Origin: Streptomyces hawaiiensis
Lineage (GTDB): Bacteria > Actinomycetota > Actinomycetes > Streptomycetales > Streptomycetaceae
DNA length: 64,000 nucleotides
Assembly (NCBI RefSeq): GCF_004803895.1
Contig: NZ_CP021978.1
Coordinates: 1,178,001 to 1,242,000 of the forward strand
Direction: 5' to 3'
Made by a program: the position numbers and the translations under genes. The notes beneath the pieces were generated by a model. The model searched no databases. It was given only the letters and a program-made list of their open reading frames with translations, and had not been told where the DNA came from. This document shows positions 25,427 through 32,686 of the stretch, piece by piece (position 1 is the first letter of the stretch; every line of letters starts with the position of its first letter).

Positions 25427-26080
25427 GTGCTCTTCCGCCGTGCGTCTCGGGCGTGTGCCGTCACGACGGGGCTGGTCGCCCTGGCCGTGCTCACGGCCGG
25501 GGGCTGTGACTCAGGTCCGGACCGCAAGCCCGCCGCGGCGGACGGGCCCGCCGTGATCGCGCCGGGTGAGCCAGGCGAGGCGAACCGCACCCTGTCCGCC
25601 GAGGAAGCCGCCGACCAGCGCTCGGAGAACGACTCCCCCAACTCGGCCGACGTCTCCTACGTCCGCATGATGATCGAGCACCACGCCCAGGCCCTGGTGA
25701 TGACCGACCTCGCTCCGGGGCGCGCGGAGTCCAAGGACGTGAAGCGGATCGCCGAACGCATCGCGGCCGGCCAGAAGCCCGAGATCGAGGCCATGAAGGG
25801 CTGGCTGAAGTCGTACGGCAAGCCACTGAAGGCCGAGCGGCACGAGCACGCCACGATGCCCGGCATGGCCACGCGGGCCCAGCTGAAGAAGCTCCGCGCG
25901 GCCGACGGAAAGGCCTTCGACCACCTCTTCTTGACCCTGATGACGACCCATCACCAGGGCGCGATCACCATGGCCACGGACGCGAAGGGGCAGGGCAACA
26001 ACATTCGCGTGGAGGAGATGGCCGACGAGGTGATCGCACAGCAGACGAGCGAGATCACACGGATGCGGAACATGCTCTGA
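25427..26080 (+). CDS. DUF305 lipoprotein
   Basis: A 217-residue lipoprotein with signal MLFRRASRACAVTTGLVALAVL and a lipobox ending at TAGGC27. The DUF305 fold is a ferritin-like four-helix bundle with histidine pairs, here MMIEHHAQALVM and LMTTHHQGAITMA, plus a methionine/histidine segment HEHATMPGMA that suggests copper binding. Located outside the membrane. GTG 25427 has AGGAGG six bases upstream. Its stop codon TGA is part of the CTGAG junction of the inserted element, so the insertion lies immediately at the gene's end and leaves the protein intact. Confidence 0.9.
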   Translation: MLFRRASRACAVTTGLVALAVLTAGGCDSGPDRKPAAADGPAVIAPGEPGEANRTLSAEEAADQRSENDSPNSADVSYVRMMIEHHAQALVMTDLAPGRAESKDVKRIAERIAAGQKPEIEAMKGWLKSYGKPLKAERHEHATMPGMATRAQLKKLRAADGKAFDHLFLTLMTTHHQGAITMATDAKGQGNNIRVEEMADEVIAQQTSEITRMRNML

Positions 26081-26166
26081 GCTTGTTCTTTTTCTTCCGG
26101 CCTCGAACGGTGTCCCGAACTTGATCGCTCAGGAGGGGGTTCGGCGGACGTAGGGGCGGTTTTGGC

Positions 26167-27690
26167 GTGATCCTTCGTGCTGACCAGAGCGCGAGTTTCA
26201 CCACGTCACGAGACGTTCCAAAGCCGCCAGGGGTGAGTCTGCTGCATCACGATGTCCGCCAGGAAGCGTTCGCGGAAGCGTCACGCTTCCGGGGAGAGTT
26301 CTACGAGTGTCTCACCGCCCGGCGGGATGAGTTGTTCGAGCTCGCCGACGCACTGCTGTGTGTCGACGGGCCGGTCACCTCACCGGTGGAGTTGACGCTG
26401 ATACCTGAGCACCCGCGTGGTCACGGCGCGTTGTACGGAGCTCTCAATCGCGGCCGGATCGATGTCGACAGGTTGCGGGCCCTGCTGGCCGACATGCCCT
26501 TACCGCGTTTCGACGGTGGCCGCCTGGTGCTCGCGGTCGACGTATCACCGTGGCTGCGCTCGGACGCGCCGTGCTCGGCGGACCGGTTGTTCTGCCATGT
26601 CTACGGGCGGGCGAAGTCCGCGTCGCAGTTCATCCCGGGCTGGCCGTACTCCTTCGTCGCGGTCCTGGAACCCGGGGCCACCTCGTGGACAGGGATCCTG
26701 GACGTGGTGCGGCTCGGACCCGAGGACGACGCGACCGCCATCACGGCCGCCCAGCTGAAGGCCGTGGTCGAGCGGCTCATCGCAGCCGGCCAGTGGACGT
26801 CTGGCGACTCGGACATCACCATCGTCATGGACGCCGGCTACGACGTCACCCGCCTGGCCTGGGTCCTGCGGGATCTGCCCGTCGAGCTGGTCGGGCGGAT
26901 CCGCGGGGACCGGGTGATGCGCTGTCCGGCGCCCTCACGCGAGGAGTTCCATCGCGCCCATCCCCGCGGCGGCCACCCGCCCAAGCACGGGCCGGTGTTC
27001 CGCTTCAAAAAGCCCGAGACCTGGCCCAAACCGGCGATCACCACGGCCACCGACACCACCCACTACGGAAATGCCGAAGCACAGGCGTGGGACCGGGTCC
27101 ACCCGCGACTGACCCACCGCTCGGCCTGGCTGGAGCACGACGGAGAACTCCCCATCGTCGAAGGCACCCTGGTCCGCCTCAAGGTCGAACACCTCTCCAA
27201 GGACCGGGAGGCACCGCCGGTATGGCTGTGGTCCTCGAAGACCGGAGCCGCCCCGCCCGACGTAGACCGCTGCTGGCAGGTGTTCTTGCGCCGCTTCGAT
27301 CTTGAGCACACCTTCAGGTTCGTAAAACAAACGCTCGGCTGGACCACCCCGAAGATCCGTACGCCCGAGGCGGCGGACCGCTGGACCTGGCTCCTGGTCA
27401 TCGCCCATACCCAGCTCCGTCTCACCCGGCTGCTCGCCGCCGACCTCCGCCGCCCCTGGGAGAAGCCGACCACGCCCGAACGCATCACCCCGGCCCGGGT
27501 CCGCCGGGGGTTCCGAAACATCCAGGCTCACCTGCTCTGCCCCGCCCGTGTTCCCCAACCTCGTGGCGCCGGGCCCGGACGGCCGCCCGGAAGCAAGAAC
27601 CGGCGCCCCGCACCCCGCTACGACGTCGGTAAGACCGTCAAACGCCCCGAGACCCTCAAGGCCATCGGCAGACCCGGTAGATCCTGGTAG
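26167..27690 (+). CDS. DDE-type transposase
   Basis: A 507-residue transposase with an RNase H-like core. Candidate catalytic acids are the Asp in LVLAVDVSPW, the Asp in ITIVMDAGYD and the Glu in RFDLEHTFRFVKQTLGWTTPKIRTPEAADRW (the Y/F-x-x-E-x-x-x-K-type C-terminal block of IS4/IS701-like enzymes). The N-terminus has a helical DNA-binding part (QEAFAEASRFRGEFYECL). GTG 26167 lies 85 bases from the left inverted end. The frame is intact; it contains a TTA leucine codon in MPLPRF, unlike most host genes. The tail RPPGSKNRRPAPRYDVGK is basic. Exact IS family assignment needs a search. Confidence 0.88.
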   Translation: MILRADQSASFTTSRDVPKPPGVSLLHHDVRQEAFAEASRFRGEFYECLTARRDELFELADALLCVDGPVTSPVELTLIPEHPRGHGALYGALNRGRIDVDRLRALLADMPLPRFDGGRLVLAVDVSPWLRSDAPCSADRLFCHVYGRAKSASQFIPGWPYSFVAVLEPGATSWTGILDVVRLGPEDDATAITAAQLKAVVERLIAAGQWTSGDSDITIVMDAGYDVTRLAWVLRDLPVELVGRIRGDRVMRCPAPSREEFHRAHPRGGHPPKHGPVFRFKKPETWPKPAITTATDTTHYGNAEAQAWDRVHPRLTHRSAWLEHDGELPIVEGTLVRLKVEHLSKDREAPPVWLWSSKTGAAPPDVDRCWQVFLRRFDLEHTFRFVKQTLGWTTPKIRTPEAADRWTWLLVIAHTQLRLTRLLAADLRRPWEKPTTPERITPARVRRGFRNIQAHLLCPARVPQPRGAGPGRPPGSKNRRPAPRYDVGKTVKRPETLKAIGRPGRSW

Positions 27691-27697
27691 TTGCGGA

Positions 27698-28279
27698 TCA
27701 GTGCCCGGGGACCACCAGGTGGGCCCGTTCCCGAGGGCGGGTCACGGACAGGTAGTGCTCTTCGGCCAGGCGCCAGCGGGATTCCCAATCGATCGGGCCG
27801 TGGTCATGGCCGCGTTCGCGAAGTCGCCTCAGGGTTTCCTCGCGGGGGGTGTCGACGTAGACCATCAGGTCGTAGTAGTCGGCGAGTTCGGGCCGGGCGG
27901 TGTACACCCCCTCGACGACGACGATGCCGCAGGGGGAGACGGTGTGGGTCTCGTCTGGCGCCAGGGTCCCGGTCTCCCAGTCGTAGCGTCGGTAGGCGGC
28001 ATCACGGCCGGCGGCGAGCGGGGCGAGTACCTCGTCACGGAGTCGCTGCCAGTCGAAGTAGCGGTGGTAGCCCTGCACAGGATCCAGACTGGCGCGCTCC
28101 TCCGCATGCATGGGGCGGTAGAAGTCGTCACCGTGCACCACCACGGCGCCGCGCAACTCGGCGAGGGCTTCCGCCATGGTCGATTTCCCGGAACCTCCCA
28201 TGCCGTCGAGCGCGACCAGCGCGAACCCCTCGCGGCTCCGGGCGTCGACTGCGGCGGCAAGCATCGAGATCATCGTCAT
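27698..28279 (-). CDS. Uridine kinase-like P-loop kinase (passenger gene)
   Basis: A 193-residue P-loop kinase of the uridine kinase/phosphoribulokinase group. Walker A is DGMGGSGKST, then VVHGDDFYRPM (acceptor/Mg region), FDWQRLRDEVLAPL, the VVVEGVYTARPEL strand and a lid region RRLRERGHDHGPIDWESRW; the end RERAHLVVPGH is the normal family C-terminus, so the protein looks complete. It should phosphorylate a nucleoside or related small molecule. ATG 28279 follows a GGGAG site; TTG 28300 is an alternative. It points toward the transposase with a 7-base gap and begins 56 bases inside the right inverted end. Confidence 0.83.
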   Translation of the reverse strand: MTMISMLAAAVDARSREGFALVALDGMGGSGKSTMAEALAELRGAVVVHGDDFYRPMHAEERASLDPVQGYHRYFDWQRLRDEVLAPLAAGRDAAYRRYDWETGTLAPDETHTVSPCGIVVVEGVYTARPELADYYDLMVYVDTPREETLRRLRERGHDHGPIDWESRWRLAEEHYLSVTRPRERAHLVVPGH

Positions 28280-28340
28280 GACGGCATTCTCCCGAGACAA
28301 CCGGCCACATCACGAGGAACTAGATAAAGAACAAGCTGAG

Positions 28341-28980
28341 CTTGTCGTTCACACGTCCCGGTCCGAAAACGAACTCGAACTCGGTCGCCCACCTGGGCGT
28401 TTGCCGGACATGCCGGAAGGGAACCAAACCACGACGCGCGGGGTGAACCCCGAGGCCCCTGCTGTCAGCTCTCGTCGATCACAGGCATCGGGCCTCCGCC
28501 GCTGTGCCACTTCTGAAGGAAGCTCGCTTGCCGTGCCACATCCCCCAGCTCGACGCGGCCGCCGATGCTGTCCAAGCGGTGGTAGGCGAAGGGTCGGCCA
28601 TAGGGGCAGCCGGAGAAGTCGGCGGCGAAACCATCATCCTCCAGCCGCTCAGAACCTCGCTCCACAGAGCTGGTCCAGTAGCCCAGATGGTCGAACCGAG
28701 CTCCTTGCGACGCATCCCAAGGGCACCCGGCAGGCCCTTCGATCAGCTCTATGAACGGTGGTCCGCCGCGGGTGAAGGTGATGCGGTAATCCCTCGCCAA
28801 GCCGATCATCTGCAGGAGCACTCCAGTCGGCTCCCACGGACCTCCCGAGATCCTCCATAGCCCTCTCGATGTCCGGCACGACGAAGCACACATGGTAGAA
28901 GGCAGTCAGCAACTCATGATCGCGTGGATACCGAAGTGGTGTCTGCTGGTTTCATGGCCGCCGGGACGTTGAACGACAAG
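28341..28980. mobile_element. Small inverted-repeat-bounded element carrying a broken VOC gene
   Basis: A 640-base segment whose ends are inverted repeats: 28341-28361 (begins CTTGTCGTTCAC, ends ACGTCCCGG) and 28961-28980 (CCGGGACGTTGAACGACAAG). They match except for a single inserted base. Both outer flanks read CTGAG (28336-28340 and 28981-28985). There is no transposase inside; the only gene is a frameshifted VOC gene. It may be a non-autonomous (MITE-like) relative of the adjacent element, since both ends begin CTTGT. Confidence 0.6.
28465..28912 (-). pseudogene. Frameshifted VOC family gene
   Basis: The N-terminal part, MLTAFYHVCFVVPDIERAMEDL through GADWSAPADDRLGE, is read from a TTG at 28912. 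The rest, DYRITFTRGGPPFIELIEGPAGCPWD through HSGGGPMPVIDES, is in another frame. The switch falls at about 28786-28795, where GAGGGATTAC seems to have lost two bases (related proteins have LGEWDYR at this point). Joined, the pieces give a complete glyoxalase-like protein of about 145 residues. It is a recent break or a sequencing error; the rest of the sequence is undamaged. The gene lies inside the small inverted-repeat element. Confidence 0.75.
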
Positions 28981-29014
28981 CTGAGCACGCCCGGCGGCGG
29001 GACCTTCGTCGCGT

Positions 29015-29527
29015 TCAGCGCCGGGCGCGGCGCGGTGACAGCAGGCCCGCCTCCCGGGCCTGGCCGATCAGCCTGAGGGACGTGCGGCGGCTGTGCCCGG
29101 TCGCGCCCATCACGGCGAGGACCGGGTCGGCACCGTCCTGCTGGGCCGCACGGTACTCCTGCGCCACCAGCCGCCGCCCCTCCGCCCCGCGCGGCCAGGC
29201 CGGCCGGGCTCGGCGCCCCTGCCCCCCGCAGGCGCCGGGCCCGGGCCCGGCATCGCACGCCTCGGCCACCGACTCCTCGATCCAGTCGGCGAGCACGGCC
29301 AAATCGTCGAGGGACAGCGCGGGCTGAGCCCGCACCTCCTCGACGCAGACGCATCCGCCGCCCACGACGGCCAGCGCGTCGACCCGGGCGCCGTCCGCGA
29401 AAGCCAGCCGGAACTCGAACCACCGCGTGGCGCCCTCGTTCTCCCGCACTTCCCAGGCGAAGCGCACGGACACCGCACCGTCCGCCGGAGAGCGATCAGA
29501 AAGATTCAGAAAGGATGCTTCCAGCAC
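29015..29527 (-). CDS. DUF6214 family protein
   Basis: A 170-residue streptomycete-specific protein of unknown function. FAWEVRENEGATRWFEFRLAFADGARVDALAVVGGGCVCVEEV forms a beta-rich N-terminal domain, LSLDDLAVLADWIEESVAEAC an amphipathic helix, and ARPAWPRGAEGRRLVAQEYRAAQQDGADPVLAVMGATGHSRRTSLRLIGQAREAGLLSPRRARR a helix-turn-helix-like basic C-terminus. It may bind DNA through that end (inference). GTG 29527 has no clear ribosome site; an internal GTG near the start of VSVRFAWEV is possible. It lies just outside the small mobile element. Confidence 0.72.
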   Translation of the reverse strand: MLEASFLNLSDRSPADGAVSVRFAWEVRENEGATRWFEFRLAFADGARVDALAVVGGGCVCVEEVRAQPALSLDDLAVLADWIEESVAEACDAGPGPGACGGQGRRARPAWPRGAEGRRLVAQEYRAAQQDGADPVLAVMGATGHSRRTSLRLIGQAREAGLLSPRRARR

Positions 29528-29682
29528 ACACTGAACGTAACCGCATGATTACATTCCCTACAGATCGGACACGCGCCGCGAGTGGAGCACAGCACCCTGT
29601 CAGCGGAGCCCGGCCGGTGCGATGCTGGAGGCGTCAGCGCTCTCCTGGGATCCGCCGGATCCCCCGGGTAAGGAGTTCCGCC

Positions 29683-31026
29683 GTGCTGCGAGTCGCCGTC
29701 GTAGGCTCCGGGCCAAGCGGGTGCTACACCGCCCAGAGCCTCGTCCAGCTGGACTCCGAGGTGCGCGTCGACGTCCTGGACCGGCTGCCCTGCCCGTACG
29801 GCCTCGTCCGCTACGGCGTGGCACCGGACCACGAGAAGATCAAGTCGCTGCAGAACAACCTGCGCGCCGTCCTGGAGCACGAGCGGGTCCGGTTCCTCGG
29901 CGGCGTGCAGATCGGCCCCGGGGGAGTGAGCGTCGCGCGGCTGCGGGAGCTGTACCACGCGATGGTGTACTGCGTGGGCGCCGCCACCGACCGGCGGCTG
30001 GGCATCCCCGGGGAGGACCTGCCGGGGAGCTGGTCGGCGACACGGTTCGTGTCCTGGTACAGCGCCCACCCGGACGCCGTGGACGCCGGTTTCCTGCGGG
30101 ACGCCCGGTCGGCCGTGGTCATCGGCGTGGGGAACGTCGCCGTGGACGTCACGCGGATGCTGGCCCGGGGGCTGGCCGAGCTCACCCCGACCGACATGCC
30201 GCAGGCGGCCCTGACCACCCTGGCGGACAGCCGGGTGACGGAGATCCACATGGTGGGCCGGCGCGGCCCGTCCCAGGCCCGGTTCACCACCAAGGAGCTG
30301 CGCGAACTGGGCACCCTGCCGGAGACCGACGTCGTCGTGGACCCGGCGGAGCTGGCCATGGATCCGGGGTACACGGACCCGTCCGCACTGCCCGCCCAGC
30401 AGCGCCGCAACGTGGAGGTCCTGCGCGGCTGGGCCGGGACACCCCCGCGAGGCGCCCCGCGCCGCATCCACCTCCGCTTCTTCCTCCGCCCGGCCGAACT
30501 GCTCGCCGAGCAGGGCCACGTGGGCGCGGCGCGGTTCGAGCGGACGGCCCCGGACGGCCACGGCGGTGTGACGGGCACGGGCCACCATGAGGTCATCGAG
30601 GGACAGCTGGTCCTGCGCTCGGTGGGCTACCGCGGAGTCCCCCTGGAGGGCCTTCCGTTCGACCCGGCCACCGGCACCGTCCCGAACCTGTCCGGCCGCG
30701 TCCTGCGCGAGGGCGTCGTGACCCCGGGCGAGTACGTGGCGGGCTGGATCAAGCGCGGCCCCACCGGCGTCATCGGCACGAATCGCCCCTGCGCGAAGGA
30801 GACGGCGACGGCGCTCCTGGAGGACGCGCCCGCGCTCGCCCTGCGGGCCGTCCGCGACGACCCGCTCCCGGCCCTGCGCGCCGCGGGAACCGACCCGGTC
30901 GAATGGCAGGGCTGGCAGTCGATCGAGCGAGCGGAGGCGGACCTGGGAGCATCACTGGGCCGCGGAGTGGTCAAACTCCCGGACTGGCAGTCCCTGTTGC
31001 GGGCAGCGGCGGCCAAGGCCCGTTGA
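29683..31026 (+). CDS. FAD-dependent ferredoxin/adrenodoxin reductase-type oxidoreductase
   Basis: A 447-residue enzyme of the FprA/adrenodoxin reductase family, which moves electrons between NADPH and ferredoxin for cytochrome P450s or other partners. The FAD fold is VAVVGSGPSGCYTAQSLV at the very N-terminus, then CPYGLVRYGVAPDHEKIKSLQ, YCVGAATDRRLGIPGEDLPGS, the NADP fold SAVVIGVGNVAVDVTRML, VGRRGPSQARFTTKELRELG and the C-terminal AGWIKRGPTGVIGTNRPCAKET. GTG 29683 follows AGGAG and starts exactly at the FAD fold; the longer upstream frame is rejected. No ferredoxin or P450 gene is adjacent. Confidence 0.93.
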   Translation: MLRVAVVGSGPSGCYTAQSLVQLDSEVRVDVLDRLPCPYGLVRYGVAPDHEKIKSLQNNLRAVLEHERVRFLGGVQIGPGGVSVARLRELYHAMVYCVGAATDRRLGIPGEDLPGSWSATRFVSWYSAHPDAVDAGFLRDARSAVVIGVGNVAVDVTRMLARGLAELTPTDMPQAALTTLADSRVTEIHMVGRRGPSQARFTTKELRELGTLPETDVVVDPAELAMDPGYTDPSALPAQQRRNVEVLRGWAGTPPRGAPRRIHLRFFLRPAELLAEQGHVGAARFERTAPDGHGGVTGTGHHEVIEGQLVLRSVGYRGVPLEGLPFDPATGTVPNLSGRVLREGVVTPGEYVAGWIKRGPTGVIGTNRPCAKETATALLEDAPALALRAVRDDPLPALRAAGTDPVEWQGWQSIERAEADLGASLGRGVVKLPDWQSLLRAAAAKAR

Positions 31027-31104
31027 GGAGCGCGAGGCTGTGTCCCTGGCGGCTCCGCCGCGCGGGCGCGACAAGCCACGGCCCTCTCCGCGGTCACGAA
31101 CGCG

Positions 31105-31455
31105 TCAGTCACCCAGACGGACGGCCTGCCGGACCGCCGCGTCGAGCAGCGCACCCATCAGCCCCGGGAACAAAGCGTCGAGCTCATCCCGCCGCAGCCC
31201 GTTCATCTTGGCCGTCCCCCGGTACACCTGCCGGATCACCCCGCTCTCCCGCAGCACCCGGAAATGGTGCGTGGTGGTCGACTTGGTGACGGGCAGCTCG
31301 AAGTCCGAGCACGACAACTCATCCCTCGCACCGGCGAGTTCCCGCACGATCCGCAACCGCATCGGATCGGAGAGCGCGTGCAGCACCCCCTCCAGCCGGA
31401 TCTCGTCACGCGTGGGATGCGGCAGGTCACGACTGCTGACGGCGGGGGACGTCAC
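31105..31455 (-). CDS. ArsR family winged-helix regulator
   Basis: A 116-residue ArsR-type repressor. The winged helix is LEGVLHALSDPMRLRIVRELAG, FELPVTKSTTTHHFRVLRESGVIRQVYRGTAKMNGLRRDELDALFPGLM. There is only one cysteine (C49 in ELSCSDFELP) and no CxCxxC metal site, so it may sense a redox signal or small molecule through that cysteine. GTG 31455. It is divergent from an Old Yellow Enzyme gene, and the shared promoter contains two TCGTA/TACGA dyads; it very likely controls that gene. Confidence 0.92.
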   Translation of the reverse strand: MTSPAVSSRDLPHPTRDEIRLEGVLHALSDPMRLRIVRELAGARDELSCSDFELPVTKSTTTHHFRVLRESGVIRQVYRGTAKMNGLRRDELDALFPGLMGALLDAAVRQAVRLGD

Positions 31456-31484
31456 GGCGACTCCACTTCCTCGGGGTCTCCATA

Positions 31485-31535
31485 GTACGAGAACCTTCGT
31501 AGTTTGACATCCACCGTACTACGATGCCTATCGTA
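31485..31535. promoter_or_regulatory. Divergent promoter with two ArsR-type dyads
   Basis: TACGA-GAACCT-TCGTA (31485-31500) and TACGAT-GCCT-ATCGTA (31520-31535) flank a -35-like TTGACA (31504-31509). The second dyad would cover the -10 region of the oxidoreductase promoter, and the first sits at the regulator's own start side. Confidence 0.6.
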
Positions 31536-31572
31536 CGAGTCGACATCGGCCCCGTGACGAATGGAGTCCGCC

Positions 31573-32652
31573 GTGACCTCGCTCTTCGAGCCCTGCACCC
31601 TGCGCGAGCTGACGATCCCGAACCGCGTGTGGATGCCTCCGATGTGCCAGTACTCGGCGGCGCCGGAGGGCCCGGAGACCGGGGCACCCACCGACTGGCA
31701 CTTCGCGCACTACGCCGCCCGCGCCACCGGCGGCACGGGCCTGATCATCGTCGAGGCCACCGCGGTGTCCCCGCAGGGCCGCATCTCCCCCTACGACCTC
31801 GGCATCTGGAACGACACGCAGGTCGAGGCGTTCCGCCGCATCACCCGCTTCCTCACCACGCAGGGCACGGTGCCGGCGATCCAGCTGGCCCACGCCGGCC
31901 GCAAGGCGTCGACGGACCGCCCCTGGAAGGGCGGCGCGCCGGTCGGCCCGGACGCCCACGGCTGGGGCGCGGTCGCCCCGAGCCCGCTCGCGTTCGACGA
32001 CGAGCACCCGGCCCCCACCGAGCTGACCGCCGATCAGATCAAGGACGTGGTCGGGCAGTTCGCGGCGGCCGCCCGCCGTGCGCTCGCCGCCGGTTTCGAG
32101 GTCGCCGAGATCCACGGCGCCCACGGCTACCTGATCAACGAGTTCCTCTCCCCGCACTCCAACCACCGCACCGACGCCTACGGCGGCTCGTACGAGAACC
32201 GCACCCGCTTCGCCCTCGAAGTCGTCGACGCCGTACGGGAGGTCTGGCCGGACGACAAGCCGCTGTTCTTCCGTATCTCGGCGACCGAATGGCTCGAGGA
32301 GGGCGGCTGGACCGCGGACGACACGGTCCGTTTCGCCGCCGACCTGCGGGTCCACGGCATCGACCTGCTGGACGTCTCCACCGGCGGCAACGCCTCCGGC
32401 GTCCGCATCCCCACCGGTCCCGGCTACCAGGTGCCCTTCGCCGCCCGGGTGAAGAACGAGACCGGTCTGCCGGTCGCGGCGGTCGGGCTCATCACCGACG
32501 TCGAGCAGGCCGAGAAGATCCTGGCCAACGGCGAGGCGGACGCGGTCCTGCTGGGCCGCGAGCTCCTGCGCAACCCCTCGTGGGCGCGGCACGCGGCGCG
32601 GGAACTCGGCGGCGATGTGCGGGTGCCGGACCAGTACCACCGGTCGGTCTGA
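31573..32652 (+). CDS. Old Yellow Enzyme family NADH:flavin oxidoreductase (YqjM-like)
   Basis: A 359-residue FMN-dependent ene-reductase that reduces activated C=C bonds of quinones, enones or nitro compounds. Markers are LFEPCTLRELTIPNRVWMPPMCQYSA (the PPMCQYS cysteine of the YqjM subgroup), VPAIQLAHAGRKAS, GFEVAEIHGAHGYLINEFLSPHSNHRTDAYGGSYENRTRF, LLDVSTGG and VAAVGLITDVEQAEKILANGEADAVLLGRELLRNP. GTG 31573 has GGAG six bases upstream; ATG 31561 is the alternative. Control by the divergent ArsR gene fits a quinone- or electrophile-responsive pair. Confidence 0.94.
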   Translation: MTSLFEPCTLRELTIPNRVWMPPMCQYSAAPEGPETGAPTDWHFAHYAARATGGTGLIIVEATAVSPQGRISPYDLGIWNDTQVEAFRRITRFLTTQGTVPAIQLAHAGRKASTDRPWKGGAPVGPDAHGWGAVAPSPLAFDDEHPAPTELTADQIKDVVGQFAAAARRALAAGFEVAEIHGAHGYLINEFLSPHSNHRTDAYGGSYENRTRFALEVVDAVREVWPDDKPLFFRISATEWLEEGGWTADDTVRFAADLRVHGIDLLDVSTGGNASGVRIPTGPGYQVPFAARVKNETGLPVAAVGLITDVEQAEKILANGEADAVLLGRELLRNPSWARHAARELGGDVRVPDQYHRSV

Positions 32653-32686
32653 TCCGGCCTTCCGGTCCGGCACACGCAGAGCCACG

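Larger units (their letters stand above)
26082..28335. mobile_element. Insertion element with transposase and kinase passenger gene
   Basis: A 2254-base element bounded by inverted ends: CTTGTTCTTTTTCT at 26082-26095 and AGATAAAGAACAAG at 28322-28335, matching at 13 of 14 positions. It is flanked by direct repeats CTGAG (26077-26081 and 28336-28340). It contains a 507-residue transposase and, convergent to it only 7 bases away, a uridine-kinase-like gene. No copy of the end sequence follows the transposase directly, so the kinase lies inside the element. Because AGCTTG/CAAGCT is itself symmetric, the junction could also be read as a 3-base TGA duplication with ends one base longer. Confidence 0.7.

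Noticed and set aside
28280..28300. TTG 28300 start for the passenger kinase
   Set aside because: ATG 28279 has the GGGAG site; the TTG would start with no ribosome site.
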